Assembly (NCBI GenBank): GCA_030295235.1 | Contig: AP026150.1 | Coordinates: 62,001 to 126,000 of the forward strand | DNA: 64,000 bases | From: Fistulifera solaris | Lineage: Eukaryota > Bacillariophyta > Bacillariophyceae > Naviculales > Stauroneidaceae | Direction: 5' to 3' | Part shown: positions 56,836 to 64,000 of the stretch, piece by piece | How positions within the stretch are numbered: the stretch's first letter is position 1 | How the letters are laid out: every line of letters starts with the position of its first letter | Notes under the pieces: generated by a model | Told to the model about the DNA's origin: nothing | Databases searched by the model: none | What the model saw: the letters and a program-made list of their open reading frames with translations, nothing else | Translations under genes and position numbers: made by a program

Positions 56836-59800
56836 TCACCAACCCATCAACATCTTTCGTTTCGCTTGAAATTCCACCTTTGATAACCCTTTAGTGAAAA
56901 TATCAGCCTTTTGAAGTTTCGTATCAATGCGCTTTGCCTCAATCTCTCCTTCACGTAAATGCTCAATAAACCACCAGTACTTGCAAGCAATATGCTTCGT
57001 TCTTGGTGTCATCTTTGGATACTCATTGTTCATCATAATCAATGCTCCATTGTTGTCCTCCCATACGGTAGAAACTGTAGAAGCAGAATCTCTGTCAATC
57101 CCGAAATGAATAGTAAGCTCTTCCATCACCTCTCTGATAGGCAATAGCTGTCTCATCGCAACCGATGCTGCAATAAACTCTGCTTCTGTAGTAGAAAGCG
57201 AAATTTCCGTCTGTAACTTTGAACCCCACAACACAGGAACGTCACCAAGTGTGATGACATATCCCGTTCTACTCTTCACACATACCGGATCATTAGCATC
57301 TTCCGAATTCCACAATCCAGCAAAATCAGCATCCACAAACAAATCCAATTTCAGATCATTCGTTGGACGTATAATCATTCCTCTCGTTCTCGTAGCCTTT
57401 AAATATCGACCGATCGTCTTCAACGCCTTCTCGTACTCGCTTTCGGACAATGAGTGAATCGCGCGCATTGATGAACAGCAAATGCAATGTCGGGTCTCGA
57501 ATTTGACGCTAAATACATCATCATTCCAACAACACTCGCATACGACCAAGCTTCGACGCAATCTTCACCATTCTCATCCTTTCCAAGTGTAGTCGGGCTC
57601 GCGGGAATCTGATTTTCTCTACTATCCTGCAATCCCATCGTCGCAACAATTCGATCAATAAGCCCAGTTTGCGACAACTCCAGAGTTCCGTCTTCTTTTC
57701 GCTCAATCAATATACCAAGAAATCCAGCAACGCTCTCATCTTCGACCTTAAGCTGAAATCTCTGATATTTCTCATTGTGACATAGATCATGAATGACCAC
57801 ATCGATATCAGACAAATCGCGTGCAAAGAACAAGCAATCGTCCACATAAGTCAAGCACACAACCTTATCAGAAAGAAACAAGCACGGCTCATTCTTCCGA
57901 CTGACGAAATCCTCTGTCTTCCAATCCTTTCTTCAATGTCTTAAAGAAATTCAGTGGGCTTTGGGCGTAATCCATAAACACTCTTCTTCAACTTGAAAAT
58001 ATACCCTGGTCTATCGTGAACGCTTTGGCATCTCACAATAAACCTCTTCGTCAAGATCGGCTTGAACAAAGGCTAACGTATAATCAACCTGTCGTGGTCG
58101 CCAATCCCAAAACTATCGACATAATCAACAACAGACGCACTGTACTCCACGAAACTACCGGTGCATACGTTTCAAAGAAATCAACTCCTTCAATCTGTCG
58201 GTCTCCTCGAATACACCAGTACGCTTTGTACTTCTTCACCGTTCCATCGGGATATCTTTTGCATTTGAATGCCCAGGTACTCGGCAATATATTCGCTCCC
58301 TTTTCTATCGCCCGACCTCGGTACTTCATCCCACGGATCTAATGCTTTCAACGAATAATACTCTTCGTCCATTGCTTTCTCATAACCAATTGCATCCCGG
58401 ACCATTCATCGGCTTGATAATAGTTTGGTGTATCCTCATTGTTCGCCTTCGCAGCAAAAGCAAACGGATGCAAGTCCTCAATCAAGTTGTCATCGTCGCT
58501 GTGTTTGCATCATCGAAACATATGCCCAATAATTTCCAACAGCCAACGGTTCCTCATCAAAATCCAATGTCGACAAGAACGCGTCATTCGAAGTCAGCAC
58601 TCCAAATTCAGCTTCAATCTCATTCAACAGTCTCTCTTCTTCGCTCAAACCAAACTCAGATTTGACAAAGTTTGCATCATCTTCGTCTTCGGGACCATAG
58701 TAACGATCTCCTTTCACCGGCTTATTCGCATAATCGGGACCGTAAAACTTTCGATTCCAATGACGATTTCTTCCACTTCTCCTTGGTGGTTGGGGTTCCT
58801 CATCTTCATCCACTATGTCATCATCTCCCTCTGGAAACAATAACGGTACGTCTACTTCCACTTCATTCAAATCATTCTCCACAGCTTGTACATTTCTCAC
58901 AGGGCGGGACCAGACTCCCGACTCTGTGCTCGTCGCTTAAGAAACTCTTCTCTCTTCAACTTTTCTTGATCGGTAAGCCAATCTTTGTGCAACAGAGGCG
59001 GTTCATCATCCAGATCCACTTTGTCTCTGCTAAATGTCAACAACTCTTCCCAATTTTTAGGCTCAGGCTCGTCGGCATTTGGATTCTGTACCAACGGAAT
59101 TGTCGTAAACCTTTCATCATACACCACATGAAATTGTGATGATACTGCACCAGTCCGCAAGTTCCTTATCAAACCAATCGTACTCGCGTGGCTGCCGACA
59201 TACCCAAAAACTGTCCTCTTCGGCTTTTCGGGTTGCCAACGAGGTAACTTCTTTCCGTCCTGAACTTTCGCATCCAAAACGTAACACGGACATCCAAAGA
59301 CTCTCATTTTCTGCAAAACATCCATGTTCATTGTAACTCCTGAAAATAACTCAATGGGTGCCAAACCAGTGTCCTTTTTCAGAAGTCGATTCCAAAGATA
59401 GACTGCATAGTCCACTGCAAATGGCCACAAATCAATACTTGTCTCAGCTGGCCAGTGAATCATTGCATGTAATAGCATTGTTCTTGCACTCTCGGTAATC
59501 GTCAGACGCGTTCTCTGCAATACCATTTTGATGATGCGCTCCAACGCCAGAAAACTCGACACTCTGCCCTTTCAGCTCTAAATCTCTCATGAATTCTCGC
59601 GACTTGTAAACTCCTTGATCGGTACGGTATCCCTGAATTTCAACACCATACGATCTCGCTTCCTGCTCAAATGCATGCTTCGCTCTGAGCTGCCTCTGCA
59701 GCCGTCGTTGTAATTTGATTTCGGCACAAACATGTAACTCGTTGCTGTATCAACGAATATAGTTCCATAGCCATATTTCTCATTCTCTTGCTCTTTTCCA

Positions 59801-60780
59801 CGAAGTCTCCAATCGTCGACCACGTTCAGTTGAAGTAAACTGATCAGATGAAACGACTTGGCCTGGCTGTAGGATGCCGGCCTTCAACACGCCGTCTCGA
59901 CTCGGAATTTTCGACTGCTTTTCGGTCTCAATTGCACGTCTTTTCGCTTTTCCGTATTGACATGCAGCACAAATCGGCGGCTCGCACGAGGACGTCTTTT
60001 CATATCAGCGTAGGAATAATTGGTACCGATGCCTTATCCCCCTCTCGAACTCAGCGTGAGTCGCTGAATCCACTGAAAGTTAAAATGCCCCAAACGATCA
60101 TGAATCAACTTCAATTCACGTTGCGCGGGCGTCAGGTTCAAATTCTCTTCCAAAGTAACTTGAATAGAGCTAGGAGCCACAGCAAATGCTTGATCGACCA
60201 TCGAAGCATCACACGTTGTTGGACGTGCAATAGGAAGACGATCTTTGGTAGCGTAAAACGTAAGCTTGGACTTCGTAAATGGAAACCGGAAAACACATCC
60301 ATGTTCATTGACCATGAATGATCCATTGCCCCCTCTGGCTTCAACCTGGAAATGAACTTGAGGGCTGAACAATCGTACCTGCGCCGAAGGAACATACAGC
60401 TCGATGACGGATCTCTTGAACTTGTCCATTATCATCACGAATTTGCCACCTAACAAAGCCCCATCCTTTCACTTTCTTTGGGAACGGAATATTCCCTTCT
60501 AACTGCTCAGCGACGCTTAGAACTGTCGCCGGAGGCGCTTCTCCATCCAAATGATTGCTCAAATAATCAAACTGATCGGCCATGTTGTCAGTTCCAGTCG
60601 GTTCGGTCAACAGTTCCAACTGTTCAGGTTCCAATTCGCTCGATTCGTTTACGTCTTCAAAAGACGACAATTCGCGCTCTTCAAAGACTTCTTCCTTTTC
60701 CTCTTTACCCACTTCTTCTCTCAAAGCAGGTATTTCCTCTTGTTGCCGAGCTCGTGGTGGGTCAGCACTTCTTGTTCGGC
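56836..60780 (-). pseudogene. copia pol (protease C-term, integrase, RT, RNase H), frame-broken
   Basis: Reading leftward: GWGFVRWQIRDDNG and VPSAQVRLFSPQ (end of protease region, 60480-60360), LKLIHDRLGHF (GAG-pre-integrase, 60100), integrase DDE residues in IFVDTATSY, RTDQGVY and HHQNGIAE (59800-59500), WNRL (59385), RT start (WAFKCKRYPDGTVKKYKAYW, 58270; YAPVVSW), the YVDD box (57845), and RNase H with FVDADFAGLWN, STTEAEFIA, KHIACKYWW and TKGLSK (57330-56870). At least eight frame changes occur. No gag core, zinc knuckle or protease D-[TS]-G site is seen between the leader and 60480. Confidence 0.85.
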
Positions 60781-60833
60781 CGTGTTGGCATTCAATATCT
60801 CGTCTATCAAAACAGATCCAGCAATCGCGCGTG

Positions 60834-60850
60834 AATCTGGGCTCATAACC
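60834..60850 (-). other. Primer-binding site complementary to a tRNA-Met anticodon loop
   Basis: Directly inside the 5' LTR, the minus strand reads GGTTATGAGCCC. Its complement GGGCTCATAACC matches an anticodon stem-loop with CAU anticodon, as in Drosophila copia, which is primed by an initiator tRNA-Met half. Confidence 0.75.
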
Positions 60851-61064
60851 AGCGATAATAAACGAGATTCTCAAGCGAATATCACAACAATATCCGCAAA
60901 CAACGATACAACTTCGAATAACAAAGTCAATCCTAACACATTAAAGATTATCTACGATTGGTGTTGCATCGCAACAAGTCATTCCGATGACGTCGCACTT
61001 TTCTACTAACTCGTGTATCAGTCAGTCACGTATACTTGAACGAGATTGCCCATTCATCTTCACT
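60851..61064 (-). repeat. 5' LTR of the copia element (right)
   Basis: 214 bp. It would carry the promoter of the element. It contains ATGACGTCGC, a CRE/bZIP-type ACGT-core site, at about 60987; the left LTR differs just upstream of the same site. Confidence 0.95.
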
Positions 61065-61069
61065 GTCAG
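61065..61069. other. Target-site duplication, right (GTCAG)
   Basis: Five bases directly outside the right LTR, identical to 56523-56527. Confidence 0.9.
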
Positions 61070-61260
61070 TGCTGGTCCAGCCCCGTCCGAACGCCGACAC
61101 GAATTTTCCCTCCTAGCGCTACGAACCTGGTAAGCCTCCGACAACTGCTATTTGATTCTGTTCAAGGCCGCCGTTGGTTCGACAACAAAGGTAGAGAGAT
61201 CCGCGACGACAATAGAACAATGATAAAATCTTGCCAAGAATGCGTTATTTGCCAACTAAG
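61070..61260. promoter_or_regulatory. AFG1 upstream region
   Basis: Immediately right of the copia insertion. It shares CCCGTCCGAACGCCG and AGCGCTAC, at the same spacing, with 56251-56291 on the other side of the element. Confidence 0.4.
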
Positions 61261-62676
61261 ATGATTTTAGGGTTTATACGGCGCGTTCTAAGTCGACATT
61301 CGGTCAACGCTTCATGCCGACCAGTACAACTGGATGGTCTGATTGCACGGCGGGGACAGAGCAATACTACTGCTCACTCTAGGTCGTTATTTGAAGTTTA
61401 CGATGATATGATTATGAAGGGGAATATACAGTCGGATCCACATCAAGTGGTTGCACTCAAAGAGCTAGAACGATTACGAAAGAATTTAATGCAGCATAAA
61501 CCTCCCCAATTCACGAAAGCGACGCCTAGCACGCCTCCTTCCATCAACAATACATCATCGTGGTGGGGGTTTGGAGCCTTATCGACAGAAGTGTTTACTC
61601 TAAAGAATCCCTTTCATGGTGTATACTTACACGGGGGTGTCGGCTGTGGCAAGACTTTCTGTATGAATTTATTCTACGATTCGATCGACAACAATTGTTC
61701 CTGGTCGAAACAGAAGGTTCACTTTCACAAATTCATGTTACGTGTACATCAAGAAATGCATGCAGCTAGAGGTAAGGGAAACGCTGACGCTATTATGCCC
61801 ACTGTCGTTAATTCGGTGGCGGCTCGTGGGGCGCTGATATGCCTTGATGAGTTTCAGGTAACCGATGTTGCGGATGCGCTTATCTTACAGCGATTATTTA
61901 CGGGCCTTTGGGACAAGGGATGTGTCCTAGTAGCAACATCGAACCGGCCTCCGCAAGATCTGTATTTGAACGGCTTGCAGCGTGCAAGGTTTCTGCCCTT
62001 CATTGATCTTCTTCGCGAAGAGTGTAACGTGGTTAGCATGGACGAAAGCGAAACGGACTATCGGTTGGTGCAAAGTTAGAATCCGGAAGTATACCGGTAT
62101 ATTTCACAAATGAGGCTTCCGAAAAGAAAGCGTTTGACAAACTGTTTTATGACTTGGTGGGAAGCAGTGCCGTGGCCCCTACGCAGCTAGAAACGTGTGG
62201 GCGAAAAATTGTTGTTCCACAAGCCACACTGAAGAGAGGTATCTGTCGGTTCGACTTTACGGATCTATGTAAAAAAAGCTTTGGGTGCAGCAGATTATTT
62301 AGTGATTGGGCAATCCTTTGACACGGTATTTGTGGAAAATATACCGACTCTGACCCTCAACGAGATTAATTGGATACGTCGCTTCATTATTTTTGTCGAC
62401 GCCATGTACGAAAGTAATGTGAAACTAATCCTTCAAGGCGCTAAACCAGCACAGGAATTGGTGCAAGTAGATAAATCTGACACGGGAACAAGTCACGATG
62501 AAATTTTTGCGTTCGATCGAACAGTCAGCCGACTGATGGAGATGTCCAGTGCATCGTACTTGAAGCGAAAATGGAAGTCACACACATCAGACAATCCTGC
62601 TGCCATGCTCTCTCAAGCTCGTGCAACAGTCTGCGTTCAACCTAGCTTGGGGGATTCTAAAGAGCGCAGGCAGTGA
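61261..62676 (+). CDS. AFG1: AFG1/LACE1 family mitochondrial AAA+ ATPase
   Basis: ATG 61261 begins MILGFIRRVLSRHSVNAS, a likely mitochondrial presequence. Family motifs are FEVYDDMIMKGNIQSDPHQ, Walker A GGVGCGKTF, KVHFHKFMLRVHQEMH, Walker B GALICLDEFQVTDVADAL, and ATSNRPPQDLYLNGLQR with RARFLPFIDLL. The C-terminal part (LGAADYLVIGQSFDTVFVEN, INWIRRFIIFVDAMYE, AFDRTVSRLMEM) is present. Two frame breaks occur, near 62066 and in an A7 run at 62271-62277 where A6 restores CKKALGAADYL. AFG1 proteins help degrade or handle inner-membrane proteins, including complex IV subunits. Stop at 62674. Confidence 0.93.
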
Positions 62677-62728
62677 GTTATTCCGAGCTAAGTAGTTTGT
62701 AATGTCGTTGATGTTAAATGAATCGGCG

Positions 62729-63259
62729 CTATTGGTGAAGAACTTCATTTTCTTGTAGCAATAATAGTTTCTCAGACAAAACTAACATGGTCTTTTCGTA
62801 GTGTTCCAACATCTGATCAAGCCGCGCCGTTAATCGTCTGGTACGCTGCTGGGTGTCGCTTAACGTAGCTTCAACCATTTCCAAGCCGGCCGGATAGTCG
62901 TCAGTAGGCTCCAGCAGAGGGGAACCAAGTATAGTGCTGTGATTGGGATCCCTTGTGACCAGTTGTGAAATCAATTGCAACTGCTCTAAAACTGCCTTGT
63001 AGTCTTGAGCAGATGCTAGAATTTCTTGTTGCCGGTAAAGTAGAGGAGCAATTCCTCCGGACGCATTGTGAGATAAAGCCGTTTTCGGGTCTAGCTCTTC
63101 CATCAGTGATGCAATGAAATTCCAGTCTTTAGGTTCCTCTAATGAACTAGTTTCTAGTGCCTGCAAACGTTCCTCGAGGTCGGCATCATTGTTGGAGAAA
63201 CCTGACACTGCCTCCAACTGTGCAATGCGCTGTTCTAGCTTCATCAACCTTTCTGTCAT
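62729..63259 (-). CDS. Dynactin p22/p24 (DCTN3)-like coiled-coil protein
   Basis: Start MTERLMKLEQRIAQLEAVSG at 63259 is chosen because the longer frame (from 63394) adds an unrelated hydrophobic stretch, and TACGGAGTA sits 31 bp upstream. The 176-residue protein has a leading coiled coil (LEERLQALE), a middle region with LYRQQEILASAQDYKAVLEQ, and a final helix (RLDQMLEHYEKTMLVLSEKL). The last helix matches the end of animal dynactin subunit 3 (EEYNKTTMLLSKQF). Dynactin p24 sits in the shoulder of the dynactin complex. Family assignment rests on this pattern only. Confidence 0.55.
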   Translation of the reverse strand: MTERLMKLEQRIAQLEAVSGFSNNDADLEERLQALETSSLEEPKDWNFIASLMEELDPKTALSHNASGGIAPLLYRQQEILASAQDYKAVLEQLQLISQLVTRDPNHSTILGSPLLEPTDDYPAGLEMVEATLSDTQQRTRRLTARLDQMLEHYEKTMLVLSEKLLLLQENEVLHQ

Positions 63260-63570
63260 GTTTTTAGCCGAATGATGATTGTTAGATGATACGGAGTACT
63301 TGGGTAAATTATTGATCGAGAAGAATGCAAATAAGTAAAAGACGAATGATACCAGGTAGATCGAAGCAACAGTTAAATTTAGGTGTTTTCGCACCTCGCG
63401 TCTGCGAGATGCGACATGCGACGAAAAATATGGAGCATTTTTGTTTCAGGGTCGTGAGTCACGAGGAGTCATGGAAGAACTATTTATTTATTTGCTAGCA
63501 CAATCAAAGTATCGCATTTGTTAGTCGGAACGCTTCGATAAGCTAACATTTCCAATATGTTATATGTTAC
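63260..63570. promoter_or_regulatory. Region upstream of the dynactin-like gene
   Basis: Contains TACGGAGTA (63290-63298) and TACCAGGTA (63350-63358). Confidence 0.4.
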
Positions 63571-64000
63571 TTAACGTGATGCCAGTCGTTGCTCCACGTA
63601 CGATGTTTGAAATGCGGAGACACGAGATGCAATAAGCTCATTCCAAACGTTTAACAAATTTTTGGGCGGCTCGTGTCGGCCGCCCTCAAGTAGCTGTCGC
63701 CGGTTGACACCCGCAGAGAAATCCCACAAACACTGTTTCAGCACTGATGGTAATTGCGAAGAAGAAATCGCTGAGGGCTCATCAAGCTTGAGTAAGTCTA
63801 AACATAATTCACGAAACGGTTCATCGCTGAGCAAATGTTCGATAATTGAAGAACAGTGAAAATCAATCCCCTGTACGGAAATATCCTTTAGCATCAGTTG
63901 ATGAAGCTTGTTTCGACAAAGTTCAGACACAAACTGATGGGCTTGATATCTCGTCCGCTCGTGTATGGTCGCTGGCACAAGAGCCCAATTTAAATTCAAT
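63571..64000 (-). CDS. Unknown protein, 5' end outside window
   Basis: Open from the window edge to the stop at 63571 (about 142 codons seen). Includes RTRYQAHQFVSELCRNKLHQ, DEPFRELCLDLLKLDE and SRVSAFQTSYVEQRLASR. Mostly helical and charged. Not recognised. Confidence 0.55.
   Translation of the reverse strand, partial: LNLNWALVPATIHERTRYQAHQFVSELCRNKLHQLMLKDISVQGIDFHCSSIIEHLLSDEPFRELCLDLLKLDEPSAISSSQLPSVLKQCLWDFSAGVNRRQLLEGGRHEPPKNLLNVWNELIASRVSAFQTSYVEQRLASR

Larger units (their letters stand above)
56528..61064 (-). mobile_element. Ty1/copia LTR retrotransposon, recent insertion, gag-deleted
   Basis: 4537 bp, bounded by 214-bp direct LTRs and a GTCAG target-site duplication (56523-56527 and 61065-61069). 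Transcription would be leftward. Domain order along the minus strand is (gag absent) protease C-terminal part, GAG-pre-integrase, integrase, reverse transcriptase, RNase H, which is the copia order. LTRs differ at 2 of 214 positions, so insertion was recent. Many frame breaks prevent production of an intact polyprotein as sequenced. Confidence 0.95.

Overview
The window looks like nuclear DNA of a photosynthetic stramenopile, most probably a diatom. The support is indirect: short introns (58-104 bp) with GTAAGT/GTACGT donors, many trinucleotide microsatellites, a Ty1/copia element that may use a copia-style tRNA-Met fragment primer, possible signal-peptide/phenylalanine plastid-targeting starts (ArgRS, NDH2), and heterokont-style proteins (RINGv-FHA, plant WRKY19-like Cys/His repeats, DUF1800). 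No species name can be given from sequence alone.

Layout. 1-28.4 kb is gene-dense with genes on both strands: a DUF1800/cytochrome b5-like protein, COA5/PET191, a DHHC-family acyltransferase, a RINGv-FHA protein, a MYND protein, arginyl-tRNA synthetase, an RlmJ-like methyltransferase, a REEP/HVA22 protein, a Cys/His-repeat protein, translation initiation factor eIF1, a Q-rich bromodomain-like protein, a USP deubiquitinase, a second MYND protein and a PRCC-like splicing protein. 28.7-45.3 kb holds small and lineage-specific genes: two paralogous N-acylated MGC microproteins, two paralogous ~80-residue ORFs, several membrane proteins, a broken PIF/Harbinger transposon, a plastid-like 666-residue protein and a purine permease of the AzgA type. 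45.8-55.8 kb holds a type II NAD(P)H dehydrogenase (NDH2) gene whose 3' half plus 1.8 kb of downstream DNA is tandemly repeated (three full units of about 2785 bp and one truncated unit). 56.5-61.1 kb is a recently inserted, gag-deleted copia retrotransposon with 214-bp LTRs and a 5-bp target-site duplication. 61.2-64 kb carries AFG1/LACE1 ATPase, a dynactin p22/p24-like protein and an unfinished unknown gene.

Many otherwise well-conserved genes (eIF1, ArgRS, AFG1, the AzgA permease, PRCC-like) are broken by single-base indels, several of them in homopolymers, while other long genes are intact. The simplest reading is residual long-read assembly error, so most 'frameshifted' genes here are annotated as real genes rather than pseudogenes. 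Two short words, TACCWGGTA (12 copies) and TACGGAGTA (7 copies), are far more frequent than chance and sit almost only between genes; they are the best candidate for an undescribed regulatory signal in the window.
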